This document shows positions 35,703 through 43,441 of a DNA stretch of 64,000 nt, piece after piece. The position numbers and the translations under genes were made by a program. This DNA is from Pseudodonghicola flavimaris (GTDB taxonomy: Bacteria; Pseudomonadota; Alphaproteobacteria; Rhodobacterales; Rhodobacteraceae): the NCBI RefSeq assembly GCF_030164425.1, contig NZ_JASNJD010000006.1:124001-188000 (forward strand). The letters are read 5' to 3'. Each line of letters starts with the position of its first letter. Position 1 is the stretch's first letter. The notes beneath the pieces were generated by a model. The model was not told where the DNA came from, ran no database searches, and was given only the letters and a program-made list of their open reading frames with translations.

Positions 35703-36486
35703 CCACGGCCGCCTCCAGCGCGTCGCGCATATCGGGATCGTCGGTGATCGGCAGGATCAGCGCCAGCCGGCAGGCATCGGTCAGCGACATGCCGGACCGC
35801 ATCAGCCGGCCGGCATGGATCAGCATCCGGGTCGAGGCCCCCTCCTCCAGCCCCTGGCCGCGCAGATGGCGCGACTTCTCGGCGATCCGGACCAGGCGGC
35901 CGGCGACATCCGGCGCGACACCGGATTCCGAGGCGACGATCGCGGTCTCTATCCCGGCGGCGGGATAGGTGAAATCCATCGCGCAAAAGCGTTGCTTGGT
36001 GCTTTCCTTGAGGTCCTTGAGCACGCTCTGATAGCCCGGGTTATACGAGATCACGAGCTGGAAGTCGGGATGGGCGTGCACCAGTTCGCCCTTCTTCTCC
36101 AGTGGCAGGATCCGGCGATCGTCGGTGAGAGAGTGGATCACCACCGTGGTGTCCTGTCGCGCCTCGACGATCTCGTCGAGATAGCAGATCGCCCCGTAGC
36201 GCACCGCCAGCGTCAGCGGCCCGTCCTGCCAATGGGTGCCCTCGGGCCCCAGCAGGAAGCGGCCGACGAGATCCGAGGCCGTCATGTCCTCATGGCACGA
36301 CACGGTGATCAGCGGCTTGCCCAGCTTCCAGGCCATATGCTCGACGAAACGGGTCTTGCCGCAACCGGTCGGGCCCTTCAGCATCACCGGCAGCCTGGCC
36401 TCATAGGCGGCCTCGTAGAATGCGACTTCGTTGCCGCTGGCGTGATAGGCCGGCTCTTCCGTCAGCCGGTACTGGTCGAGTTTCAT
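35689..36486 (-). CDS. MoxR-type AAA+ ATPase, NorQ/CbbQ/GvpN family
   Basis: A 265-residue ATPase. Walker A GPTGCGKT is at 38-45, Walker B is in [10 protein letters not shown] at about 103-112, sensor 1 is in VISYNPGYQ, and an arginine-finger region LKESTKQRF follows. The length and the start ([17 protein letters not shown]) fit the NorQ/CbbQ group. It lies 74 bp downstream of the amidase and overlaps its VWA partner, so the pair is part of the amide operon. In Pseudomonas the ami operon instead has AmiB, a ClpB-like ATPase, downstream of amiE. An analogous chaperone role is a reasonable inference. Confidence 0.9.
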   Translation of the reverse strand: MKLDQYRLTEEPAYHASGNEVAFYEAAYEARLPVMLKGPTGCGKTRFVEHMAWKLGKPLITVSCHEDMTASDLVGRFLLGPEGTHWQDGPLTLAVRYGAICYLDEIVEARQDTTVVIHSLTDDRRILPLEKKGELVHAHPDFQLVISYNPGYQSVLKDLKESTKQRFCAMDFTYPAAGIETAIVASESGVAPDVAGRLVRIAEKSRHLRGQGLEEGASTRMLIHAGRLMRSGMSLTDACRLALILPITDDPDMRDALEAAVDACA

Positions 36487-36521
36487 CCTGGTTCCCTGGT
36501 AATGTCAGCCCGCAAGAACAG

Positions 36522-36550
36522 GGACCGGCGGGAGGGTCTCCCGCCGGTCC
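36522..36550 (-). terminator. 13-bp perfect hairpin between amidase and MoxR ATPase
   Basis: Stem 36,522-36,534 pairs perfectly with 36,538-36,550 around a 3-base loop. In the leftward transcript there is no U-run after the stem, so it is more likely an mRNA 3' stabiliser or attenuator than a full terminator. It would make the amidase message more abundant than that of the two downstream genes. Confidence 0.45.
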
Positions 36551-36560
36551 GCTGGCCCGT

Positions 36561-37604
36561 TCAGCGATGGCTCGCTTCGGTCTTTTCGTTGGGGATGCCG
36601 TCCATCGGGCATTCCTCGGTACCCACGGTGGAGCGGGTCATCGCCTCGACCATCTCGCGGGTGCCTTCCGGGTCTTCGGCCCATTTGGTGTAGAACTCAT
36701 AGGGGCATTCGGCGACGCCCTTGGCATCCTCGCCCGAGTTGATCTTGCCGGTATAGCCGCGGTGGACGAGCTTGAAGAGGTGGTTCTGGCTCTGCATGTT
36801 CTTGCGCGCGTCGCGGATCCCCGAGACCGAGAGCTGAGCATACTGGATGCCGTATTCCTCTTCGCCGCATTCCCCCAGCGTACGGCCGTCGAAGCCGACA
36901 ATGGCCGAGTGACCGAAATAGGAATAGACGCCGTCGAAACCGGCGGCATTGGCCACCGCAACATAGGAGTTGTTGGCCCAGGCCATCGCCTTGGCCATGA
37001 TCACCTGCTGATCCTTGGCCGGGTACATGTAGCCCTGGCAACGGATGATCAGCTCTGCGCCCTTCATCGCGCAGTCGCGCCAGATCTCGGGGTAGTTGCC
37101 GTCATCGCAGATGATCAGGCTCATCTTCATGCCCTTGGGACCTTCGGACACATAGGTGCAGTTGCCGGGATACCAGCCCTCGATCGGCACCCAGGGCATG
37201 ATCTTGCGGTACTTCTGGACGATCTCGCCCTCGTTGTTCATCAGGATCAACGTGTTGTAGGGCGCCTTGTTCGGATGTTCCTCATGACGTTCGCCGGTCA
37301 GCGAGAACACCCCCCAGACATTGGCCTCGCGGCAGGCGGCGGCGAAGATCTCGGTCTCCGCCCCGGGGATGGACGAGGCGGTCTCGTACATCTCGGTCTC
37401 GTCGTACATGATGCCGTGGGTCGAGTATTCCGGGAAGATCACCAGATCCATGCCCGGCAGACCCTTCTTCATGCCCTTCAGCATGTCGGCGATCTTGTGG
37501 CAGTTCTCGATCACCTCGGCCTTGGTATGCAGCCGGGGCATCTTGTAGTTGACGACGGCAACGCCGACTGTGTCGTTGCTGCTCGAAATATCTCCGTGGT
37601 ACAT
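36561..37604 (-). CDS. amiE: Aliphatic amidase
   Basis: A 347-residue nitrilase-superfamily amidase (EC 3.5.1.4) that hydrolyses short-chain amides such as acetamide or propionamide to the acid and ammonia. The sequence is very close to Pseudomonas AmiE: it begins [20 protein letters not shown] and keeps the catalytic triad E59 (FPEYS), K134 (KYRKI) and C166 (IICDDGN) at the same numbers. The start has an AGAGG-type Shine-Dalgarno. It is cytoplasmic, and the enzyme is known to form homohexamers. It lies 56 bp after the last ABC transporter gene and is followed by a MoxR/VWA pair. AmiC and AmiR are encoded upstream in the same direction, so induction by amides through antitermination is expected. 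Confidence 0.96.
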   Translation of the reverse strand: MYHGDISSSNDTVGVAVVNYKMPRLHTKAEVIENCHKIADMLKGMKKGLPGMDLVIFPEYSTHGIMYDETEMYETASSIPGAETEIFAAACREANVWGVFSLTGERHEEHPNKAPYNTLILMNNEGEIVQKYRKIMPWVPIEGWYPGNCTYVSEGPKGMKMSLIICDDGNYPEIWRDCAMKGAELIIRCQGYMYPAKDQQVIMAKAMAWANNSYVAVANAAGFDGVYSYFGHSAIVGFDGRTLGECGEEEYGIQYAQLSVSGIRDARKNMQSQNHLFKLVHRGYTGKINSGEDAKGVAECPYEFYTKWAEDPEGTREMVEAMTRSTVGTEECPMDGIPNEKTEASHR

Positions 37605-37660
37605 GGGGTTACCTCTGTTGGTGGTTGAGTTTTCAGGGATGGTTGCGGGGTTGCTTCGGG

Positions 37661-38353
37661 TCAGATCGCCATATGCTTGGCGACCGTGTCGTCGGTCAGG
37701 GTGTCGATCGGGCCGCTGGCGACGGAGCGGCCGTTTTCCAGCATGACGAAGTCCTGCGCGGCGCGCCGGGCAAAGCCGACGTTCTGCTCGACCAGCAGGA
37801 TGGTCAGGCCCAGTTCGGTGTTCAGCCGGATGATGCTGTTCTCGATCTGCTCGACGATATTGGGCTGTATCCCCTCGGTCGGCTCATCCATCAGCAGGAC
37901 CTTCGGCTCGCAGGCCAGCGCCCGGGCGATGGCAAGCTGCTGCTGCTGGCCCCCGGACAGCACACCGCCGGGACGGTCGAGATTCTCCATCAGATAGGGA
38001 AACAGCACCGGCACGATCTCGGGGATCCTGCGTGCGCCGCCAGCCGCGAAACCGCCCATCAGGATGTTCTCGCGAATGGTAAAATCCGGGATGATCATGC
38101 GGCCCTGCGGCACATAGGCGATGCCGGCCCGCGCCCGGGCGTGGGTCGCCAGGCCGCCGATCTCCTCGCCATCCAGCGCGATGGCGCCCTGCGACCGGTC
38201 GGTCAGCCCGAGAATGGTGCGCAGCAGCGTCGTCTTGCCCACGCCGTTCCGCCCCAGCACCGCCATGATCGTGCCGTCCCGGGCCGCCGCCGAAACCCCG
38301 TGCAGCGCCTGGCTGCGGCCGTAGAAGCTGTCGACCTTGGAAAGCGTCAGCAT
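37661..38353 (-). CDS. Urea/short-chain amide ABC transporter ATP-binding protein (UrtE/LivF type)
   Basis: A 230-residue ATPase starting [21 protein letters not shown]. Walker A is GRNGVGKTT, the signature is [15 protein letters not shown], Walker B is [13 protein letters not shown], and the H-loop is near ILLVEQN. The phrase [15 protein letters not shown] is typical of UrtE. The ATG overlaps the preceding ATPase stop by one base (TGATG). It is the second ATPase of a branched-chain-amino-acid-like importer. The substrate is inferred to be an aliphatic amide and/or urea from the neighbouring amidase and amide sensor. Confidence 0.92.
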   Translation of the reverse strand: MLTLSKVDSFYGRSQALHGVSAAARDGTIMAVLGRNGVGKTTLLRTILGLTDRSQGAIALDGEEIGGLATHARARAGIAYVPQGRMIIPDFTIRENILMGGFAAGGARRIPEIVPVLFPYLMENLDRPGGVLSGGQQQQLAIARALACEPKVLLMDEPTEGIQPNIVEQIENSIIRLNTELGLTILLVEQNVGFARRAAQDFVMLENGRSVASGPIDTLTDDTVAKHMAI

Positions 38354-39099
38354 CAGTGAATCCCTCCCGAGCCGAGATAGGCCTCGCGCACCGCGGGATC
38401 GGCCTCGATCTGGGCCATCGGCCCTTCCGCCAGCAGCCGACCCATGTGCATGACCGAAATCCGTTCCGCGATCTCGCGCACAAAGGCCATGTCGTGTTCG
38501 ACCACCAGGATGGTGTGACTGCCCTTCAGCGCGTTGATGATCTCGGCCGTCTTGAAGGTCTCGGCCTGGGTCATGCCGGCGGTCGGCTCGTCCAGCAGCA
38601 CGACCTTGGCCTGCTGGGTGATCAGCATCCCCAGTTCGAGCCATTGCATCTGCCCGTGCGACAGCTCGCCGGCGATGGTCCCCAGCACCGGGCCGAGGTT
38701 GGTCAGTTCGATCACCCGGTCGATCCGCTCACGGTCCTGCGCCACCATGTGCAGGCGCAGGTTGCGGAACACGCCCGGTTCGCCCGAGGCCGCGACCTCC
38801 AGGTTCTGGCGCACGGTCAGGTCACGGAAAACGCTGGGAATCTGGAACTTCCGACCCACCCCGTGCCGGGCGATGATATGCTCGGGCCGGTTGGTGATCT
38901 CGGTGCCGTAGAGGTGAACATGGCCACCGGTCGAGGCGGTCTTGCCGCTGATCAGATCCATCAGAGTGGTCTTGCCGGCACCGTTCGGGCCAAGGATAAC
39001 CCGCAATTCGCCGTCCTCCACCACGGTGGTGAAGTCGTCGACCGCCCTGAAGCCGCCGAAATCCACCGTCAGCCCGTCGATGCTGAGTGCTACTGCCAT
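38353..39099 (-). CDS. Urea/short-chain amide ABC transporter ATP-binding protein (UrtD/LivG type)
   Basis: A 248-residue ATPase with Walker A GPNGAGKTT, signature LSHGQMQWLELGM, Walker B KVVLLDEPTAGMT and the H-loop in ILVVEHDM. The variant LSHGQ signature and DEPTAGMT are usual for UrtD. An AGGAGG-like site precedes the ATG at 39,097-39,099, 9 bp after the permease stop. It pairs with the downstream UrtE-type subunit on the cytoplasmic face of the two-permease channel. Confidence 0.92.
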   Translation of the reverse strand: MAVALSIDGLTVDFGGFRAVDDFTTVVEDGELRVILGPNGAGKTTLMDLISGKTASTGGHVHLYGTEITNRPEHIIARHGVGRKFQIPSVFRDLTVRQNLEVAASGEPGVFRNLRLHMVAQDRERIDRVIELTNLGPVLGTIAGELSHGQMQWLELGMLITQQAKVVLLDEPTAGMTQAETFKTAEIINALKGSHTILVVEHDMAFVREIAERISVMHMGRLLAEGPMAQIEADPAVREAYLGSGGIH

Positions 39100-39108
39100 T
39101 GCCGCCTC

Positions 39109-40269
39109 CTATTCCGCCGCCTTGGGCATGGGGTCGGCGCCGCGGCGGCGCTGACCCAGCCAGCCCGTCAGATCGCGCGCCAGCCCGGCCAGGCCGCGGG
39201 GCATGTAAAGAACCACCAGGACGAAGATCAGACCGATGATCAGCTTCCAGGCCTCCTTGAAGACCTCGGTTTCGCTCACCGTCGCCTCGATCGTGTTGAT
39301 CAGGATCGCGCCGAGGCATGCCCCGATCAGGGAATTGCGCCCGCCGACCGCGGCCCAGACCACCATCGAGATCGAGAAGGTGATATCCATGAAGCTGGGC
39401 GAGGCGAATTCGGCGGCAACCACGTAGAGCATGCCGGCAAACCCGGCGATCCCGGCGGAGACGGTGAAGAAGAACACCTGAAACGCAGCCACGTCATAGC
39501 CGAGATAGCGCGCCCGCGTCGGATCGTCCCGGGTCGACTGCAGGATCAGCCCGGCGCGGGTCGAGACCAGCCAGCGCGCCAGCAGCAGCACCAGGCAGAG
39601 AGAACCGGCGACGACGTAATAGGTCTGCACCATGTAGGGGTCGAATTCGAAGCCGCCGATGGTCAGCCAACCGAGATCGGTCAGCCCGTTGAACCCGTTG
39701 GTCACCGGCTGCGCATCGATGATCAAGAGCCGCACCAGCAGCACCAGCGCCAGCGTGATGATGGCGACATAGACGCCCGACACCCGCAGCCGGAAGATCG
39801 AGGAAGACAGGATGAAGGCGACGATCAGCGGCAGGACGATGGCCATGGCCAGGCCGAACCACTGGTGCTGGAACGGGATCCACAGAAACGAGCCCTTGTT
39901 GATACAACAGAGATCAGTCATCGCGCCCGGCTCGGCATTCCACAGCATGAAGTCCGGCACCGGCTTGTCCGAGCCCTGCTGCAGGCTGGTACTGCTCATC
40001 AGCTTGAGCGACATCGCCGTCATGTAGGCGCCGAGGCCGAAGAACAGCCCCTGTCCAAGGTTGAGGATGCCGGCGTAGCCCCAGGACAGGGCGATGGCGA
40101 TGCCCAGCATGCCGTAGACCAGATATTTGGCGATCCGGTTCAGCCAGAAGACATCATCCATCAGCATCGGCAGGCCGAGGACAACCGCGATGAACAGGGC
40201 ATAGATGCCCCAGTCGGCGATGCGGTTCAGGCGGTTCGGGGTCGCGGAGGACGCGGTCGTGTCGGACAT
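39109..40269 (-). CDS. Urea/short-chain amide ABC transporter permease (UrtC/LivM type)
   Basis: A 386-residue membrane protein with about ten hydrophobic segments. It has the UrtC-specific insert after the first helices (SSTSLQQGSDKPVPDFM through CCINKGSFLWIPF) and the conserved permease loop STRDDPTRARYLGYDVAAFQ, followed by ISMVVWAAVGGRNSLIGACLGA. It starts 3 bp after the first permease gene. The long soluble insert between helices is characteristic of the urea/amide branch rather than amino-acid LivM proteins. Confidence 0.92.
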   Translation of the reverse strand: MSDTTASSATPNRLNRIADWGIYALFIAVVLGLPMLMDDVFWLNRIAKYLVYGMLGIAIALSWGYAGILNLGQGLFFGLGAYMTAMSLKLMSSTSLQQGSDKPVPDFMLWNAEPGAMTDLCCINKGSFLWIPFQHQWFGLAMAIVLPLIVAFILSSSIFRLRVSGVYVAIITLALVLLVRLLIIDAQPVTNGFNGLTDLGWLTIGGFEFDPYMVQTYYVVAGSLCLVLLLARWLVSTRAGLILQSTRDDPTRARYLGYDVAAFQVFFFTVSAGIAGFAGMLYVVAAEFASPSFMDITFSISMVVWAAVGGRNSLIGACLGAILINTIEATVSETEVFKEAWKLIIGLIFVLVVLYMPRGLAGLARDLTGWLGQRRRGADPMPKAAE

Positions 40270-40272
40270 GGG

Positions 40273-41166
40273 TTACCTCGACTTGAACGAGAACAGCCCG
40301 CGCGGGCGCCACAGGATCAGCGCGATGACCACGCCGAAGACCACGGCCCGCGCAAGGATGTCATTGGTGAGGATGGCGAAGACGCCGTTGATCTGCCCCA
40401 GCACCGCCGCCGAGAGCAAAGTGCCCAGCAGGCTGCCGACACCGCCGACCACGACGACGAGGAAACCGTCGATAACCACGGCAGCGCCCATCTCGGGCAT
40501 CACCGTCTTGAACCCCGCCAGCAGCACACCGGCGACACCGGCCAGACCGGAGCCATAGGCGAAGGTCAGCGCCGAGACGCGGCGCACGTCGATGCCACAG
40601 GCGGCGGCGATCTGCGGGTTGCGCATGATGGCGCGCACCTGCACCCCCGTCGGTGTACGGTACATCAGCCACCAGGTCAGCGCGGTCAGCGCCAGCGTCA
40701 CCACGATGATGAAGCTGCGATAGGGCTGGATGGTGATCCCGGCGATATCGAAGGGCTGGGTCAGGAACCCCGGGACGGTCATGTTCTGCAGCCCCGGCCC
40801 CAGCCCCTCGACATGGATCCCGAGAAAGCTGAGCCCGAATTCCAGCCGCACCAGTTGCTGCAACAGGATCGCCACGCCCCAGGTCGCCAGCAGCGTGTCG
40901 ATGATCCGGCCATAGAGCCTTCGGATCACCAGCCGCTCGATCACCAACCCGGCCAGGCCGGAGGTGACGAAGGCCAGCGGCAGCGCGAAAAACAGATTGA
41001 GATTGAGGTGCAGCCCGGCCAGCACGGCGGTGTAGGCACCGATCATGACCAGTTCGCCATGGGCCATGTTGATCACGCCCATCGCCCCGTAGGTGATCGA
41101 CAGGCCGAGCGCGATCAGCAACAGGATCGACGACAGCGAAAGTCCGATGAAGATGATGTCCGACAT
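40273..41166 (-). CDS. Urea/short-chain amide ABC transporter permease (UrtB/LivH type)
   Basis: A 297-residue inner-membrane protein with about eight to nine helices. The start SITYGAMGVINMAHGELVM and the cytoplasmic coupling loop AIMRNPQIAAACGIDVRRV are typical of UrtB/LivH. Short UrtB proteins of about 300 residues are usual for this branch; some urea systems have a long N-terminal extension, which is absent here. A GU-containing hairpin separates it from the substrate-binding protein gene, probably setting lower permease expression. Confidence 0.92.
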   Translation of the reverse strand: MSDIIFIGLSLSSILLLIALGLSITYGAMGVINMAHGELVMIGAYTAVLAGLHLNLNLFFALPLAFVTSGLAGLVIERLVIRRLYGRIIDTLLATWGVAILLQQLVRLEFGLSFLGIHVEGLGPGLQNMTVPGFLTQPFDIAGITIQPYRSFIIVVTLALTALTWWLMYRTPTGVQVRAIMRNPQIAAACGIDVRRVSALTFAYGSGLAGVAGVLLAGFKTVMPEMGAAVVIDGFLVVVVGGVGSLLGTLLSAAVLGQINGVFAILTNDILARAVVFGVVIALILWRPRGLFSFKSR

Positions 41167-41190
41167 GAAGGCTCTCCGCCTTGTTCAGGC

Positions 41191-41218
41191 GGGCACCGGG
41201 CGTTGCGGCCCGGCACCC
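41191..41218 (-). terminator. Intercistronic hairpin after substrate-binding protein gene
   Basis: In the leftward transcript an 11-bp stem (41,208-41,218 with 41,191-41,201) forms with a hexaloop and two G-U wobbles; on the other strand those positions would mismatch, so the fold is transcript-specific. There is no U-tract. Such hairpins commonly protect binding-protein mRNA and give excess binding protein over permease. Confidence 0.5.
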
Positions 41219-41226
41219 GGGTCGCG

Positions 41227-42477
41227 TTACAGCTTGCTGGAATCAAGCCCCTTGGCGGTGCAGAAGAGGTTCTCTGCCGTCTCGCCATAGGCGACGTAGG
41301 GCAGCGGCTCGACCGGCGCCTTGTATTCGTCGATGATGGTGCCCTGCCCGTCCGCGCCCCATTGCGCGATGCGCGGGGTCAGATAGGTGTGCAGGTTCTC
41401 CGGATCGACCGTCACCGTGCCGTTGGCGGCCTCGAAGACCTGGCCCCTGACGCCCTCTCGCACGGCGTCGGCCTTGGTCGATTTCGCTTTCTCCACCGCC
41501 TGTTTCCAGAGGTAGACCTGGAAATAGCTGCTCTCCAGCGCGTGGTGGGTCACCGCCTTGGGATCGTTGACGTATTTCCGATAGCGCTCGATGAAGGCAT
41601 GGTTGCGGTCGGTGTCGATCGCCTGGAAATAGGGGAAGGAGGTGAAGCTGCCCTGGGCAAATTCGGCGCCCATCGCGGCGATCTCGATCTCCGAGGTCAC
41701 GGTGGCGCAGATCGGCAGCTTGTCGTGGGTCAGGCCCTGGTTCTTGAACTCGCGATAAAAGGCGACGACCGAGTCGCCGACGACGTTGGACAGCACCACA
41801 TCACAGCCGCTGTCCTTGATCTTCTTGACCATCGCACCCCATTCGGAATGGCCGAGTTCGAGATATTCGTCGGCGATCCATTCGCCGCCATGCTGCTCGA
41901 TCAGGATTTTCGAGACCTTGGCCATCTCACGCGGGTAGATGTAGTTCGAGCCAACGATGAAGAACTTCTTCTTGCCCAGCGTGTTGATGATCCAGGGGAT
42001 GAAGTTCGACAGCTGCTGGTTCGGAACCGCGCCGGTGTAGACCACGTTCTTCGAACACTCGAAGCCCTCGTAATAGGTCGGGTAGAAATACAGGCTGTTG
42101 CGCTTTTCGAAGACCGGCAGCACCGCCTTGCGGCTGGCCGAGGTATAGGACCCGAAGACGGTCTGCATCCGGTCGCGGATGACCAGTTTGGAGGCCTTCT
42201 CGTTATAGGTCTTCGGGTCGGATGCCCCGTCCTCCATGATCGGGTTGATCATCATGCCGTCGACGCCGCCGCTGGCATTGATCTCTTCGATCGCCATCAT
42301 GGTGGCATCGGCGAGCGACTTCTCGATGATCGACAGACCGCCGGTCAGCGAGAAGAGCACGCCGACATCGATGCTGCTGGCCGCCTGCGCGGCGCCGGCA
42401 TAAAGACCCGGGCCCAGCGCGGCGGCGGCACCGAAGGCCGAGGACTGCTTGAGGAAATTGCGGCGACTGGTCGTCAT
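41227..42477 (-). CDS. Amide/urea ABC transporter substrate-binding protein (UrtA-like, Tat-exported)
   Basis: A 416-residue periplasmic binding protein. The N-terminus TSRRNFLKQSSAFGAAAALG is a twin-arginine signal peptide with cleavage near AQA-ASS. The mature part is a type-I binding fold: VGVLFSLTGGLSIIEKSLADA, GASDPKTYNEKA, SASRKAVLPVFEKRN, YEGFECSKNVVY. It resembles both UrtA and the cytoplasmic amide sensor AmiC encoded nearby. ATG 42,475-42,477 with GGAGG 5-9 bases upstream is preferred over an upstream in-frame ATG at 42,519. As the first gene after the amiCR leader it is the likely start of the inducible transcript. Confidence 0.93.
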   Translation of the reverse strand: MTTSRRNFLKQSSAFGAAAALGPGLYAGAAQAASSIDVGVLFSLTGGLSIIEKSLADATMMAIEEINASGGVDGMMINPIMEDGASDPKTYNEKASKLVIRDRMQTVFGSYTSASRKAVLPVFEKRNSLYFYPTYYEGFECSKNVVYTGAVPNQQLSNFIPWIINTLGKKKFFIVGSNYIYPREMAKVSKILIEQHGGEWIADEYLELGHSEWGAMVKKIKDSGCDVVLSNVVGDSVVAFYREFKNQGLTHDKLPICATVTSEIEIAAMGAEFAQGSFTSFPYFQAIDTDRNHAFIERYRKYVNDPKAVTHHALESSYFQVYLWKQAVEKAKSTKADAVREGVRGQVFEAANGTVTVDPENLHTYLTPRIAQWGADGQGTIIDEYKAPVEPLPYVAYGETAENLFCTAKGLDSSKL

Positions 42478-42715
42478 GGGGAAACCTCCAGATTGGATTG
42501 GCTGTTGGACTGTCGGCACGGGAATGCCCCCGTGGCCGGTGTGTATTTTGATTATTGGGTGTGTGACCGATGGTTCGGATGCCCGGGCGGAGCGGTCAGA
42601 AGACCGAAGCGCGCGGGCTGGAGGCCACTGCGCGGGCGCAGGGCCGGATGGCTGCGTTGCCGTTCGGGGCCGCCCCGAGGGGCGAGGCAGCCCGACCCCG
42701 GAGGGGTGAGCGACC

Positions 42716-42735
42716 CTGACGCATCCTTGCGTCAG
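42716..42735 (-). promoter_or_regulatory. Hexaloop hairpin resembling half of an ANTAR RNA target
   Basis: In the leftward transcript the stem CTGACGC/GCGTCAG closes the hexaloop AAGGAT. ANTAR antiterminators recognise paired hairpins whose hexaloops have A at position 1 and G at position 4, as here. Only one such hairpin was found, and it lies 3' of the terminator, not before it, so the assignment is tentative. Confidence 0.35.
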
Positions 42736-42744
42736 TCCGAAATA

Positions 42745-42787
42745 GAAAAAGCCCGCCGAGGCACGATAGGTGCCTAGAGCGGGCTTT
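42745..42787 (-). terminator. Intrinsic terminator after amiR
   Basis: In leftward sense AAAGCCCGC pairs with GCGGGCTTT and an inner AGGCAC/GTGCCT stem closes a 5-base loop; a run of five U residues follows. This is the best canonical terminator in the window. It lies about 45 bases past the amiR stop, so it can both end the amiCR message and be the point at which antitermination lets polymerase into the transporter-amidase genes. Confidence 0.85.
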
Positions 42788-42832
42788 CTTTGCCGAGCCT
42801 AGCAGACGCCATTGTCAGCTTGGCTGATTCGA

Positions 42833-43441
42833 CTATACATCACCCGGGCGTGATGACAACAGTTCGTTTGCGTTGATGATCGCGACCGCCATTTCCTCGA
42901 TCGAAATCCGCTTGACCATCGCCTGGGCGCGGATCGTGCCATAGGCCTCGCGCTCGGAAATCTGGTGCATTTCCATGAGGATAGACTTCGCCTTGGCGAT
43001 TTTCTTCTGGCCAGAGACCTTCTTTTCCAGCTTGCCGATCTTGTCCTGCAGGTCGGCAGACTGCAGCCAGTTCGAACGCGCGACCACCAGATTGGTCAGC
43101 ATCCCGAAGGTGCGCACCGGCTTGGAGATGACCGAGAAAACACCGATGTCCAGCACCAGTTCGATCATCGCCGGGTTCTCGTAGCTGACCACGCCCAGCA
43201 CCGTCGGGCCGGGTTTCTCTGAGCGTCGCAGCATGTTCCGCAGCGCCTCATGGGTTTCGAAGAAGACACCGGCGAAAATGACATCGGTGCCCGCCGGCAG
43301 GGCCTTGGCCGGGGGCCACATCAGCTCCGCCCGGCAGCCGATCCGTTTGAGCTGGTCCATCAGGGCCTTGCCATCGCTGTCCGGCGGGTGGACCACCACC
43401 ACGGTCAGATCACGCAGATCCTTGAGCCGGAGCCGTGGCAT
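42833..43441 (-). CDS. amiR: AmiR-type antitermination regulator (ANTAR domain)
   Basis: A 202-residue protein with an N-terminal pseudo-receiver (DLTVVVVHPPDSDGKALMDQL, then VISKPVR) that lacks the usual phosphorylatable aspartate cluster, a central coiled coil (about 115-145), and a C-terminal ANTAR three-helix RNA-binding domain (AKSILMEMHQISEREAYGTI, then AMVKRISIEEMAVAII). In Pseudomonas, AmiR binds amiE leader RNA to prevent termination and is silenced by AmiC when no amide is present. Its ATG overlaps the amiC stop by one base, which ensures equimolar synthesis with AmiC. Confidence 0.94.
   Translation of the reverse strand: MPRLRLKDLRDLTVVVVHPPDSDGKALMDQLKRIGCRAELMWPPAKALPAGTDVIFAGVFFETHEALRNMLRRSEKPGPTVLGVVSYENPAMIELVLDIGVFSVISKPVRTFGMLTNLVVARSNWLQSADLQDKIGKLEKKVSGQKKIAKAKSILMEMHQISEREAYGTIRAQAMVKRISIEEMAVAIINANELLSSRPGDV

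Larger units (their letters stand above)
42478..42832 (-). other. 355-bp leader between amiR and the amide transporter operon
   Basis: No gene is visible here. Reading leftward it holds a strong intrinsic terminator directly after amiR, a hexaloop hairpin with 7-bp stem, several GC-rich stems and a further perfect 6-bp stem with hexaloop (42,517-42,522 with 42,529-42,534) about 40 bases before the binding-protein start. AT-rich sequence around 42,540-42,560 (ACACACCCAATAATCAAAATAC in leftward sense, partly quoted) could hold a promoter. The layout suggests AmiR-controlled antitermination. Confidence 0.6.

Noticed and set aside
33462-36486. Denitrification (nor) or carbon-fixation (cbb) locus
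   Set aside because: The Q/D-type pair alone is present. No norCB, nirS or cbbLS gene is in the window, and the surrounding operon is for amides.
37661-42477. Urea transporter of a urease cluster
   Set aside because: No urease or urea carboxylase genes are near. AmiC, AmiR and AmiE point to short-chain amides as the main substrate.
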